A stretch of DNA of 64,000 bases from positions 868,001-932,000 of the forward strand of contig NZ_JALLPK010000001.1 in assembly GCF_023276375.1 (NCBI RefSeq), given 5' to 3'. The notes beneath the pieces are model-generated. The model saw nothing but the letters and a program-made list of their open reading frames with translations. It did not search any database and was not told where the DNA came from. Both the position numbers and the translations under genes were made by a program. This stretch comes from Halocatena marina. Lineage in GTDB: Archaea > Halobacteriota > Halobacteria > Halobacteriales > Haloarculaceae. Position 1 is the first letter of the stretch. Every line of letters starts with the position of its first letter. Below, in pieces: positions 33,758 to 43,370 of the stretch.

Positions 33758-36700
33758 TTACCTGAGCGATACGAACGGGAGCGAGGCTCGCTGCTCGGCA
33801 GTGTACGAAAGCGCATCGTGCTGTGTGATGCCTTCGGGCGTAATCGTGTCCATAATCCGCGGTGCCATCGCTGTTATGCCGGACTTGGCTCCGCCGAAGA
33901 CGTAGGATTCGTTCGCTTCCGCGACTGGACGCAGTGTTCCGCGGTCCTCGGACTGAACGACTGGAACAACTTCTAGGTCCGCGACGTCGCCATCGTCGAA
34001 AGCCCTCCGATCGACGCTCACCGTGACGGTGTTCGACGACGTGTCGACGGCTTCTCGAAGTGTGATCTGGTTGCCTGCGTCGGTCACTGGCGCGCCCGTC
34101 GAATCAACGAGGCTCTTGGTGAAACCACTGATCTCCATGCGGTAGTGCCACGGCTGCTCGAACGATGTCGTGGCCAGCAGATCGTCGAGGCTCGTCGTCG
34201 AGCCGCCGTCTTTGTTCGGATCGTGCATCCAGAGGACGAACATTTGAGGCGAGAATCCTCGACTACTCCCGAACGCGTTGTATAGGTTCTCGACTTCGAA
34301 GGTAAATTCGTACACGCTCGGCGTCTGCTCGACCGTAAAGGAGCGCAGGTCGAACGCACCGTCCTCGAAGGCGCTGTTGGTCGGGTAGGTGTAGCGTCCG
34401 GGGCCGTGATCGTCGTCGGCCGAATCCGAGAGGGAAGCGACGGTCACCGGCGGTTTGACCGTCACAGTCTCTGTCGCTAGTGCTGTTCCGTCGGCCGTTT
34501 GGACGGTTACATCGTGGGTTCCTGGCGTGTCAATCGAGTACGACAACGGTGTCTGATCCGTGGCGTTCGGTGCAAAACGGATGTTCGCATTCGCCACAAC
34601 CTCGCTGTCGACGACGAGTTCGACGGTTGTGCCACCGATGTAATCCCCGCTGTTGGAGCCAGCGGCCACAATGAACGGCTCTTTGACGAACGTCTCGGCC
34701 TCGATAGACACATCGACAGTCTGTGTGGGCCGTTCGTAGGTCGGTAGTTCGGCGATTTCCCGACCGGTCGCTGGCCGCAGCCGGATGGCCGTACCGCCCG
34801 TCTCGATCAGTGAGGCCAGTATCGTCGTGCGTGGCGTAACGATCGCCGTATCGATGCGTACGTCCGAGAGATTCGTGTCGTACTCGGCGTCGATGCCGTC
34901 CGAATAGATCTCGGCAACGTACTTCCCTCTCGTATGACCGTTGCCGCTGCTTTTCCCGTGGCCGTTGCCGTTGTGCTTCTCGTGCCCCTTTCGCCTGCCG
35001 GGTGCAGCGTCGAGGAAGTCGAGTGGGATATCGAGTGCACGGCCGTTTTCATTGGTCATCGCACCGACGTACCATTCGTCCTCTTTCTGTCGGGCGGTGA
35101 TCATGTACTCGCCGATTGCTGCGTCCAGCACTCGCGTATCGTCCCAACCGGCGGCAGGAACGTCTTTGATGAACTGGAACGCAGGCACCGTTGGGCCGAG
35201 CGTCGGGTCGGTGTCTGGCTCCGGCATCGATTGGCCTGTGTCGGTGAGGGCAACGGCATCGAGGTTGAATCCGCCAGTGTCCTCGTCTGTCACTGCCACT
35301 GCGACCGTGTTCTCGCCTGCGGTAAGCGAGATAGTCGTCGACACCGTTTCCCACTCATCCCAGTAGGCAGTCGGTGGAACATCGAGTTGGGTGGATGGCG
35401 ACCCGTTGACCATCACGGTCGCCGTTCTGGGCGTCTCCGGTGGGACAGCGTTGTTCTCCTCATCGCTGGCGTACCGGAGATGGAACTCGTACTCGCCAGC
35501 CGAAACATCCTCGACCGTCCATGACGCCGTTGCATTGCTACTGCGGTTGGGATCGATGGGGACGTATTGACCACCGTGGGCGTTGGCCCACTTTGCGGCC
35601 GTCGGAAATCCATCGAGTTCGCCGAATTCGGCCTGTGCGACCCCACCAAGCGTGAGTACCGCTGGCTGCTCTGCGAGATAGGATTCCGGGAGGTCCGCAA
35701 TCATCTGAAGACCACTGAAATAGGTCGGATACATCGCCAGCTGCTTGGCCCGTGTCGCCTCGATCCCGCCAGAACCTGAATCCGCATCGAAGATCCCCGG
35801 CGTGTACTCGACAGGCCCGCCGAGCATCCGTGTGAATGGGAATGTCACGTGATGTGCGGGGCTGACGTATCCAAACGAGTCGTACTCCTGACCCAGCACG
35901 CCCTCGCGGGTCATGACATTTGGATACGTTCGGCGTTCGCCGGTCGGCTTGATCGGCTCGTGGATCTCAAGCATCTGTCGGTGTTTGGCCGCCGCTCGAT
36001 ACACCAATCGGTGATGGTTAACCAGCGGCTGGCAGTGATGGTTGTACGTCGTTCCATCGATGGTGACACCGCTGTCGGCGACGTAACCGGTCTTGATCGA
36101 ATGGATGCCCCGTTCCTCGTACTCGGCGAACGGATTGGGATCGTCGTTCAACTGAGCCTCGTAGTTCGAAATGTTTCCGGCGGTCTCGTTGTGTGCGGTC
36201 ATCTTGACCGAGGGATCGAGCTGTTGACCGTATTCCGTGATCTCCTCCCAGTCGAAATCGGGATAGGAAGCATCGAAGTCCATCGCGCTCCCGTCGCCAG
36301 GGTACGTACTCCAACCCTTGTTCCACCCTTCGACGAGCACGCTTGGAATGCCATGTTCGCTCGCGAAATCCATGTATCGTTTCATCCGTCCGGTTTGAGC
36401 ACCGTGATTACCCGTTTCTGGACCCATATACTCCCAGTCTGCCCGGCCGGTGATCATCAGCCACCAGACACCGAGGAACTTCTGGGGTTCGATCCAGTCG
36501 GTTCCCTGTGGAAAGTCGGTCGGGTCGTGGGGTGCGTTGAGATTGAGTACGAGGTTTGACTCGACGAGCGCCCCTGGTCGTCTGCCGATTTGGATTGTCC
36601 GCCACGGTGTCCGGTGTGGAGCTGCTGCCGTCACTTTCGTTCCGTCGGGTAGTGGGGCCAGCGTGGACTCGAAGGTAACCGAACCCTCCGACTGTGGTTC

Positions 36701-37453
36701 GATTGCCATCGCAGCGTAGTCCACGAGACTCGCTTCATGGATGCTCAGATACCGATCCTCGGCGGCTTTCATCGTGAGTGGAGTGTGTACACCGCCTGTC
36801 GGGCTCTGAGAGCTGATCTCACTCAACGATGTCTCGCTGTATGCGTATTCGTAACTGTTGAAGTCGTTCTGAATCCACCACGACGTATAGTCTCCGTTGA
36901 AGGAGAATTCTGTTCGTTCCGAACTGATGACGAACCCTCCGAAGCCACTATTTTCCGGGAAAACGTACCGAAAACCGACACCATCGTCGAACGCGCGAAC
37001 CTCCAGCGTGAGCGAACGACCGGGGTCGGCGGCTTCTTGCAGTCCAATTCGAAGCGCCGCGTACTGCTCTCGAATCTCGTCGTACTGATCCCAGATCGGT
37101 GTCCACGTCGTGTGGGTCGCTGAACGCTCGGTTCCGGTGACAACGATCCCGTCGTGAAACGGAGCCTGATCCTGAAACTCGAAGCCAAGCGTCGAGTCTG
37201 CGATAACCGTCATTCCGTCGTGCACGACGCTGTAACTTGGGATTCCATTTGTCACGTCCACAGTCAGTTCGACAGCGCCGTCTGGAGAACTGAGCGTCTG
37301 TGTGGCAGTGCTGTCGCCATTCGTCACTTGCGCGGCAGTATCGTCTGCGACAGCGAGCGAAACGGACGAAGCAACAGCAAGCGATGCCAGTCCACCGACG
37401 AACGCCCGCCGACTAAGCCGTGTATATTGTTGTTGATTTTGTTCGTCAAACAT
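33758..37453 (-). CDS. Exported multidomain glycoside hydrolase family 97 protein
   Basis: A 1231-residue protein with a twin-arginine signal (LSRRAFVGGLASL, about 13-25). GH97 follows: an N-terminal beta-sandwich (about 50-310, with LSSPDGAVEL) and a catalytic barrel (about 320-625, with VEGWNKGW, HSIKTGYVADSG, NHH and MTREGVLGQEY). A CBM6/35-like module (about 626-739, GEYEFHLRYASDEEN and NLDAVALTDTG) is inserted before the GH97 C-terminal sheet (from FIKDVPA near 761). A His/Gly/Lys-rich loop lies at about 817-839. An Ig-like domain (about 915-1005) and a glucodextranase C-terminal-type module (about 1011-1231, GPGRYTYP and MFVLWMHDPN) end the protein. It should cleave alpha-glucosides or galactosides outside the cell. 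Promoter TTTTAT lies about 30 bases upstream. Confidence 0.9.
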   Translation of the reverse strand: MFDEQNQQQYTRLSRRAFVGGLASLAVASSVSLAVADDTAAQVTNGDSTATQTLSSPDGAVELTVDVTNGIPSYSVVHDGMTVIADSTLGFEFQDQAPFHDGIVVTGTERSATHTTWTPIWDQYDEIREQYAALRIGLQEAADPGRSLTLEVRAFDDGVGFRYVFPENSGFGGFVISSERTEFSFNGDYTSWWIQNDFNSYEYAYSETSLSEISSQSPTGGVHTPLTMKAAEDRYLSIHEASLVDYAAMAIEPQSEGSVTFESTLAPLPDGTKVTAAAPHRTPWRTIQIGRRPGALVESNLVLNLNAPHDPTDFPQGTDWIEPQKFLGVWWLMITGRADWEYMGPETGNHGAQTGRMKRYMDFASEHGIPSVLVEGWNKGWSTYPGDGSAMDFDASYPDFDWEEITEYGQQLDPSVKMTAHNETAGNISNYEAQLNDDPNPFAEYEERGIHSIKTGYVADSGVTIDGTTYNHHCQPLVNHHRLVYRAAAKHRQMLEIHEPIKPTGERRTYPNVMTREGVLGQEYDSFGYVSPAHHVTFPFTRMLGGPVEYTPGIFDADSGSGGIEATRAKQLAMYPTYFSGLQMIADLPESYLAEQPAVLTLGGVAQAEFGELDGFPTAAKWANAHGGQYVPIDPNRSSNATASWTVEDVSAGEYEFHLRYASDEENNAVPPETPRTATVMVNGSPSTQLDVPPTAYWDEWETVSTTISLTAGENTVAVAVTDEDTGGFNLDAVALTDTGQSMPEPDTDPTLGPTVPAFQFIKDVPAAGWDDTRVLDAAIGEYMITARQKEDEWYVGAMTNENGRALDIPLDFLDAAPGRRKGHEKHNGNGHGKSSGNGHTRGKYVAEIYSDGIDAEYDTNLSDVRIDTAIVTPRTTILASLIETGGTAIRLRPATGREIAELPTYERPTQTVDVSIEAETFVKEPFIVAAGSNSGDYIGGTTVELVVDSEVVANANIRFAPNATDQTPLSYSIDTPGTHDVTVQTADGTALATETVTVKPPVTVASLSDSADDDHGPGRYTYPTNSAFEDGAFDLRSFTVEQTPSVYEFTFEVENLYNAFGSSRGFSPQMFVLWMHDPNKDGGSTTSLDDLLATTSFEQPWHYRMEISGFTKSLVDSTGAPVTDAGNQITLREAVDTSSNTVTVSVDRRAFDDGDVADLEVVPVVQSEDRGTLRPVAEANESYVFGGAKSGITAMAPRIMDTITPEGITQHDALSYTAEQRASLPFVSLR

Positions 37454-37528
37454 CAGCTAGCATGGCTAATTCGAACGTAATAAAATTTTCCTCTGACAGG
37501 ATTGTTCGATAACTGCTCTCTGTCTCCG

Positions 37529-38701
37529 TTACTCGATAATCAGTTCTTTTGGGTAATCGACGAGGTTTTCGAAGCCATCTTCGGTAACGACACCGAAATC
37601 CTCGATTCGGACACCGCCAACTGCGGGATCGTACAGCCCCGGTTCGATGGTGATGACGTGGCCCGGTTCGAGTGTCTCGCCGTTCGTTGCGATGCGTGGT
37701 CGCTCGTGAACGTCGAGTCCAATTCCGTGGCCCGTGCTGTGGATAAAGCCCGTCTTCGTGCGTTCATCACTCCGGAGTGTCGGTTCGCCCGCGTCCTCGT
37801 ACACATCACAGACAGCGTCGTGAACGTCCGCGCCAGTCACACCTGGTTCGATGGCGTCCAAGGCAGCCGTTTGGGCTGCAAGCGTGAGCTCGTACCACTC
37901 TCGAATCGTTTCCGAGGGCGAACCCTTCACGAACGTCCGAGTCATGTCGGCGAAATATTTCGAGTCTTTTCCACGTGGGAAGATGTCGATAATGATGCTT
38001 TCGTCTGCTTTGAGTGGTCCGCTGCCCCGATCGTGTGGGTCAGCTGCGTCGGATCCACAGGCAACAATCGTTTCATCAAGCGCGTGGTCATTTCTGAGGA
38101 GCTCCATTTCGATTTCGCGACGGACGCGTTCGCTCGTCAGTGGCTCTCCATCGTAGTGTAGCGTGCCTGCCTCGACTGTCGCTTCCCGAATGAGCGTTTC
38201 GGCACGGGACATTGCCGCTTCATTCGCACGTTGGGCAGTGCGGATGTTCTTGATTTCTTCGTCGGTTTTCGTCGCGCGGAGCTTCGTTATCGTGTCATTG
38301 GTGTCTGCTGTCACGTCGATGTCGAGATCGCGTAGTCCGTCGGCAGTCGAGAGCGGAAATCGCGCCGGAACGGCCACAGATTGGACACCGTGTTTTTCGA
38401 GGAACGCAGCGACGACGCGGTTGTTCGCCTCCGTCGAATCGTATTTCTCACGCTTTTTGCGGTAATCGAAGTCACTGTACCGTGACACTGTCTCGGCGTT
38501 ACTTTCTCGTTTCGCTCTTCCGTATTCGAGGCTCGAAACGAGCAGCTGTACACCGTCGGCGTACAACGTCACGAACGGGTCGGGTGCGTCGAATCCTGAC
38601 AGATACCGTTGATTGGAGGTTTCGCTGTCCGCGTCGATCAGGTAGCCGTCGATAGTTCGGTCGGAAAGAAACGTTTCGAGATCTGAAACATCAGATTGCA
38701 T
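37529..38701 (-). CDS. M24 family Xaa-Pro peptidase
   Basis: A 390-residue creatinase-fold peptidase. The N-terminal creatinase-like domain runs to about residue 155. The catalytic domain has the two metal Asp residues in IIDIFPRGKDSKYFADMTR near 235-253, the metal His in STGHGIGLDVHERP near 320-333, and the Glu pair in IEPGLYDPAVGGVRIEDFG near 348-366. All five ligands of a di-metal centre are present. No signal peptide is seen, so it cleaves X-Pro dipeptides or N-terminal X-Pro bonds in the cytosol. It ends 75 bases before the GH97 start, on the same strand. Confidence 0.93.
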   Translation of the reverse strand: MQSDVSDLETFLSDRTIDGYLIDADSETSNQRYLSGFDAPDPFVTLYADGVQLLVSSLEYGRAKRESNAETVSRYSDFDYRKKREKYDSTEANNRVVAAFLEKHGVQSVAVPARFPLSTADGLRDLDIDVTADTNDTITKLRATKTDEEIKNIRTAQRANEAAMSRAETLIREATVEAGTLHYDGEPLTSERVRREIEMELLRNDHALDETIVACGSDAADPHDRGSGPLKADESIIIDIFPRGKDSKYFADMTRTFVKGSPSETIREWYELTLAAQTAALDAIEPGVTGADVHDAVCDVYEDAGEPTLRSDERTKTGFIHSTGHGIGLDVHERPRIATNGETLEPGHVITIEPGLYDPAVGGVRIEDFGVVTEDGFENLVDYPKELIIE

Positions 38702-38765
38702 GTTTCTGTCCTATACGTCGGTGGACAAAACGCTTTAGATGCGGTGTCGCTCTCTCGTGTCTCGA

Positions 38766-38885
38766 TCATCGCCAGCGATTGATGAGCACAAGAAGGCTAT
38801 AGCCGATCAGTCCCATAACGAACAGTATTGGTGGAATGAGAAACGGTCCAAACGTCTGTATCAACCACTCTATCGGCGTGGACAT
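38766..38885 (-). CDS. Small single-pass membrane protein, 39 residues
   Basis: ATG at 38885 (minus strand), stop at 38766-38768. It starts MSTPIEWLIQTFGPFLIPP and continues with one hydrophobic helix (ILFVMGLIGYSLLVLI) and a short basic end (NRWR), which places the C-terminus in the cytosol. It lies 64 bases upstream of the M24 peptidase on the same strand. I know similar tiny membrane proteins from haloarchaea but no function. The clean hydrophobic pattern and lack of rare codons argue that it is real. Confidence 0.55.
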   Translation of the reverse strand: MSTPIEWLIQTFGPFLIPPILFVMGLIGYSLLVLINRWR

Positions 38886-39383
38886 ATGCTACCAACTCGT
38901 AGATCCGTCAATAAAGCTACGCTGTCTGAAGGGATTTCTATAAACCGTCGACAGACAGACACCGTCGCTGTGCTTTCAAGGCCCGTCGAGTGTATTATCG
39001 TATTGTGTCGATCAGATTGATGATTGATGCTCCCTAATCGCTTTTCTATTGGCGACGGAACGGACGAATGCGGCTAGCGAGTGCATCCATCCCACCCGAT
39101 TGGGCACCAACCGCTGTCATTCCACGCCACTCGCTGGCCAGCAGGGTGTGCCGACGCAGTCGGAGAGTATCACGCTGCGTGCGTGTTTGTGCACGCAGTG
39201 TACACCACTCTATTCTACTCTACTCCACTTGGTCTGACTGGTGGCAATTCTCGAATCGCTGTTTGACGTCCGAGCAGGAATCGAATGAATGGCATACAGC
39301 GCAAGCGTGTCTGTGTAGTGGTGTCTACACTGTGATGATAACGGGGTTGCAAGTGCAGCGGACGATCCTTAGTTGACTGATGA
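38886..39383. other. Intergenic region with strong inverted repeats
   Basis: About 500 bases with no credible coding frame, but with an unusual density of inverted repeats between 39072 and 39331 (see the ncRNA candidate). It separates minus-strand and plus-strand genes, so it also holds two promoters. Confidence 0.5.
39072..39331. ncRNA. Candidate structured RNA or cruciform region
   Basis: Three pairings are visible. Stem I pairs GGCTAGCGAGTG (39072-39083) with CACTCGCTGGCC (39128-39139), 12 pairs with one G-U. Stem II is CTGCGTGC (39175-39182), loop GTGTTTGT, GCACGCAG (39191-39198), extendable to 11 pairs. Stem III pairs AGTGTACACCACT (39197-39209) with AGTGGTGTCTACACT (39317-39331), with a two-base bulge, and competes with the end of stem II. 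The region does not match the conserved parts of RNase P, SRP or tRNA that I know. The strand is undetermined. It may also be a DNA-level structure. Confidence 0.35.
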
Positions 39384-39833
39384 ATGAATGTAATCATGGT
39401 AAGATTTGCCTGCCCCTCGTGTGGAACAGTTCCAGATGGCACAGAAAAGTGGCTGCGTGTCGATTCCGTACCGGGACTTGGTCAGGACGCACCTACGGTC
39501 CAACTACTGATCGATGATGATCTCGAATCATTCGGGTCAGGTCTCGCTACGGACGATTCGGTAGAACCGATGACAACGCTGCGCCCGTGCGGACACTCGT
39601 TTCCGCACAGCACGGTAACCGCAGTCACAGAGCAACTCCATGTGCTCGATGATCTACTCGAACGCCACGCTAACGCCACAAGCGGCTTTGAAATCCAGTG
39701 CTTGCGCGAACAAATCCAGTCGACAGGAACGAAGCTCGATGCAATCGTCGATCGGTGTGTCGCACAAATGGATACAACGTGTCCTCATTGGCGAAAACGG
39801 ACATGGATCGATACCAATTCGATGAATCAGTGA
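39384..39833 (+). CDS. Cysteine-containing small protein, unknown function
   Basis: A 149-residue protein; the ATG at 39396 (MVRFACPSCG) is an equally good start. A CPSC pair at the N-terminus, CGHSFPH in the middle and CPHW near the end suggest a zinc-bound fold. The segment TEQLHVLDDLLERHA followed by FEIQCLREQIQSTGTKLDA is predicted helical, possibly a coiled coil. It stands alone on the plus strand, after the structured intergenic region. I cannot name the family. Confidence 0.6.
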   Translation: MNVIMVRFACPSCGTVPDGTEKWLRVDSVPGLGQDAPTVQLLIDDDLESFGSGLATDDSVEPMTTLRPCGHSFPHSTVTAVTEQLHVLDDLLERHANATSGFEIQCLREQIQSTGTKLDAIVDRCVAQMDTTCPHWRKRTWIDTNSMNQ

Positions 39834-41465
39834 GTGTATCGTAACGTGAGCGTACCGCGTAGCCATCTCGGTTGAACTCCCCCTTCACTCTCTTCAGGGC
39901 TCCCCGTCGACAGTGGCCTTCATTGGCACTGCAATGATCTCCCGAGTGCGATCACGTTAAGGATGGTGTGAGCACAAGCCGGTCCGATCACACGAACCGA
40001 ACTTGAGCGGACTGAAATGGTGGATACTAAACTGTTCCTTGCAAATACACCATTGACGATAATACAGTGGTGATGAACTTCGATCCATCCCACTTGTATT
40101 TCGAGCAAACGGATCTCATCGGTGAATATTCAATTGGGTATACTAGAATTATTCGTACTATCTGAATGGGCTGATGAGATCATCGAGACATCTCCAATAG
40201 AGTGTTCGTTGTTACAACTGTCAACCGGGGCTCCTTCGATTCTGGCAGTTGGATTTCTATGTTGATTTCCGCAACTGATGTCGGTTATCGAAACAGATAA
40301 TTTCAATGATCCATGCTGATAGATGATCTGTTCGGAATACATGACTTCGTCGTCAGGTGCGGTCTGAGTCAGCTTCGTAATCTACCGCTCTCTCGTGGTC
40401 GAATAGCGGAATTTATATGCGTTCAAATATATTGGGCAGAATGGTCGATAGGGCGGACTCTCGCTCACAATTCATTCATCGATAGCACGTCAATTCAAAT
40501 CGAGATATACAATATTATTTGTTCGGGATAACGAAGGGCTTGCCCGGACAAAACACTGATAGTGTGAATATACGGAAAATAGCCGGAGTCGTCCGGTGTG
40601 AAACAATTGGAGTGTTAGCTTCGCTTGCGATACAGTCAATCAGCAAACGACGATCTTCTGATGGTATCACCAGTGCCGTCCGAGTGCACAACCTGATGTC
40701 GCATCCTTAATCTAATCATTTAAAATTTTAAAGAAGGTTGAGGGACTAATTTGGAATATTATATTAATAATGCATCGTTTGCATACCAATATTTATCCAT
40801 TTGATCATATCGAACGCGGTGGTTATTCCTTATGTGTTCCCGATCGATATGAGTGTTGAGTGACTCTCGCATGCTTCGAACTGCTGTGGTGGTATGAGTA
40901 ATTTGATCGAGTAACTACTCATCCGTGGTGTATCAGCGTGTGAATGCAGGTGTTACTCAAAGTGCTCTCTTCGGAGCTACTGTCGGGTGTTCAAATATAT
41001 AGTATTACATTCGTAACTGTGTAAAGACGTGATGGGTAGCGATCCGTGGCGACATCTCTCCGTGAGTAAGCGCTATACCCGTTTTCGAACGTGCTTTCGT
41101 GTCTCATACTATTGTGTGATAATCTCCCCACACTGGTTGTATTATTGACTACTTGTCTCGACGCTGGGAACTATTGTTTGAGGGTGTCAAACAACCGACG
41201 GTCAGTTGTCTTGGGTCGAACGTCGTATGTAGATACTCATTTTAGAAATTCGTGGTCCGTATCCACAGATTCAATTCTCGGCGAGTGTCGCAGGGTTGTA
41301 ACCATGTTCTCCCTCACAGAAGGCATTCCAGCGACAGGAGTGAGACGGTCAGAACTGGTCGACGTTCATCAGACACGAGGATTCGTTCGAAAACAGTCTC
41401 CCCGAATACGTCGATCAAACGTCGATATCCGAATTATTAACTATCTCTCCAGAGACGTACTGTGT
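39834..41465. other. 1.6-kb gene-poor region with one gene remnant
   Basis: AT-rich, especially 40700-40800, where a near-palindromic TTTAAAATTTTAAA occurs. Frames are short and lack the acidic codon pattern of real genes. The only recognisable coding trace is the sugar-isomerase remnant near 40058-40135. I see no insertion-sequence ends. Confidence 0.5.
40058..40135 (+). pseudogene. Remnant of a TIM-barrel sugar isomerase gene
   Basis: The reading frame gives NFDPSHLYFEQTD, the metal-site block of sugar phosphate isomerase/epimerases. At DNA level 40076-40100 matches 42853-42877 of the intact isomerase gene at 24 of 25 bases, while the flanks differ. It has no usable start, and the frame stops soon after. 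It may be a decayed duplicate or the residue of a recombination event. Confidence 0.45.
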
Positions 41466-42206
41466 ATGACCACAGTCACAGTTTGGAACGAATACCGACA
41501 CGAGCAGGAGAGTGAGGTCGTCGCGGACGTATACCCCGACGGCATTCACGCGGTTATCACGGATGCGCTCGAATCACGAGGATTCGAAACACAAACGGCG
41601 ACGCTCGATGAACCAGAGCACGGATTGACCAACGACGTACTCGACGACACGGATGTGCTGACGTGGTGGGGACACGCAGCCCACGATGAGGTCGAAGACG
41701 AAATCGTTGAACGCGTCCACCAGCGCGTGCTCGATGGGATGGGTCTGCTCGTTCTCCACTCCGGCCATTATTCGAAGATTTTTAAGACATTGATGGGGAC
41801 AACTTGCTCGCTCAAGTGGCGTGAAGCGGCCGAGACAGAGCGTCTGTGGGTCGTTGAGCCAAGCCATCCGATTGCGGACGGCATCGATGAGTACATCGAA
41901 GTACCCGAAGCAGAGATGTACGGCGAACGCTTCGACATTCCTGCACCAGAGACGCTCGTGTTCAACTCGTGGTTCGAAGGAGGCGAGGTGTTCCGCTCGG
42001 GATGCTGTTATACACGCGGCAACGGACGCGTCTTCTATTTCCGTCCCGGTCACGAGACTTACCCAGTATACCATCAGGATGACATCCAACAGGTTCTGGC
42101 AAATGCTGTCGAGTGGGCAGCACCCGGTGACGAATCAACGCCAGAGTTCGGCAACGCCGATCCGATCGAAGCGATCGATATGACTGACGAGCGCAGCGTC
42201 CACTGA
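41466..42206 (+). CDS. ThuA domain protein
   Basis: A 246-residue protein of the class I glutamine-amidotransferase-like fold. I chose the ATG at 41466 because [19 protein letters not shown] is the usual ThuA start. Landmarks are [12 protein letters not shown] near 61-72, [20 protein letters not shown] near 93-112, [10 protein letters not shown] near 134-143, and [21 protein letters not shown] near 185-205. ThuA proteins act in the use of disaccharides such as trehalose or of keto-sugar intermediates, but the chemistry is not settled. It precedes the isomerase gene by 67 bases in the same direction. Confidence 0.92.
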   Translation: MTTVTVWNEYRHEQESEVVADVYPDGIHAVITDALESRGFETQTATLDEPEHGLTNDVLDDTDVLTWWGHAAHDEVEDEIVERVHQRVLDGMGLLVLHSGHYSKIFKTLMGTTCSLKWREAAETERLWVVEPSHPIADGIDEYIEVPEAEMYGERFDIPAPETLVFNSWFEGGEVFRSGCCYTRGNGRVFYFRPGHETYPVYHQDDIQQVLANAVEWAAPGDESTPEFGNADPIEAIDMTDERSVH

Positions 42207-42273
42207 ATTCGAGCAGTCCGCGAGGTGACAATCTACCCAAACATTTATTTGTATTTGGGGTGACTCAACTCGC

Positions 42274-43242
42274 ATGCAAATCGGCGTACTGACGGCCGTT
42301 CTTGGCGGTCAATCGACAGCAGATGCATTTGAATACCTCGCTGATATCGGTGTCGACACGGTCGAGCTTGGGACTGGTGGCTTCCCTGGCGATGCTCACC
42401 TCTCACGCGAAGAGTACCTCTCAAACGAAGACGCACAAGCCGAACTCACCGATCTACTCGACGAGCATGATCTTCAGATATCGGCGTTGGCAACCCACAA
42501 CAACCCTCTCCATCCTGATACAGAGCGCGCAGAACGAGCCGACACCGAACTTCGGGAAGCGATTCGTCTCGCTGATCAGCTTGATGTTGATGTTGTAACC
42601 TGTTTCTCAGGGCTTCCAGCAGGCAGTCCAAATGACGAGACACCCAACTGGATCACGGCACCGTGGCCGACCGAGCACGCCGAGGCGCACGAATACCAGT
42701 GGGAAGTCACAACAGAGTACTGGAGCAGTCTTGCCGAGCACGCCGAGGAGTACGGTGTGAACGTCGGCATCGAAATGCACCCGAACATGCTCGTCTACGA
42801 GCCGACTGGAATGTTAGCGCTCCGTGAGGCTACCAACGATCGGATCGGTGCGAATTTCGATCCATCCCACTTGTATTGGCAAGGTATTGATGTCACCGAG
42901 GCGATCCGGTTCTTGGGTGATCACGACGCCATCCACCATGTCCACGCGAAAGATACCCGTGTCTACGAGTCCAACGCGCGCGTGAAAGGTGTCCTCGACA
43001 CCGCTCCCTACACGGAAGAACCGGACCGCTCGTGGTTGTTCCGGTCTGTCGGCTACGGCCACGGCGAAGAGCACTGGAAAGACATTGTCTCGACGCTACG
43101 GATGGTCGATTACGATGGTGCACTTTCGATCGAACACGAAGACTCACTGACCAGTGGACGCGAAGGGCTCGAAAAGGCCGTCGATCTCCTCGAACGTGCC
43201 GTGTTCGAAACCACACCCGGAGAAGCGTACTGGGCCGAGTAA
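42274..43242 (+). CDS. Sugar phosphate isomerase/epimerase (xylose-isomerase-like TIM barrel)
   Basis: A 322-residue TIM-barrel protein. Metal-site residues are seen in VGIEMHPNMLVYEP near 166-180, GANFDPSHLYWQGID near 191-205, IHHVHAKDTRVYE near 226-238 and LSIEHEDSL near 286-294. This is the AP endonuclease 2 superfamily pattern with Glu, Asp, His and Glu ligands. A TATA-like ACATTTATTTG about 30 bases upstream and a leaderless start fit the ATG at 42274. Together with the ThuA, Gfo/Idh/MocA and SMP-30 genes it forms a sugar-processing set. The individual substrate is unknown. Confidence 0.92.
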   Translation: MQIGVLTAVLGGQSTADAFEYLADIGVDTVELGTGGFPGDAHLSREEYLSNEDAQAELTDLLDEHDLQISALATHNNPLHPDTERAERADTELREAIRLADQLDVDVVTCFSGLPAGSPNDETPNWITAPWPTEHAEAHEYQWEVTTEYWSSLAEHAEEYGVNVGIEMHPNMLVYEPTGMLALREATNDRIGANFDPSHLYWQGIDVTEAIRFLGDHDAIHHVHAKDTRVYESNARVKGVLDTAPYTEEPDRSWLFRSVGYGHGEEHWKDIVSTLRMVDYDGALSIEHEDSLTSGREGLEKAVDLLERAVFETTPGEAYWAE

Positions 43243-43370
43243 CGACTCCTGCGATTGTTTTTAGCATGCTCTGGCTGGTTTGTCAAGAGCTCCGGTAGCG
43301 ACGACGTCAACGAGAGCCGACCGATCGTCGGATTGAGACAACCGGACGTCAGTAGAGTCGTCCGATTCAG

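Noticed and set aside
39333..39379. Possible C/D box guide RNA (TGATGA ... CTGA)
   Set aside because: The inner D' and C' boxes are missing, and both short words are expected by chance in this AT-moderate region.
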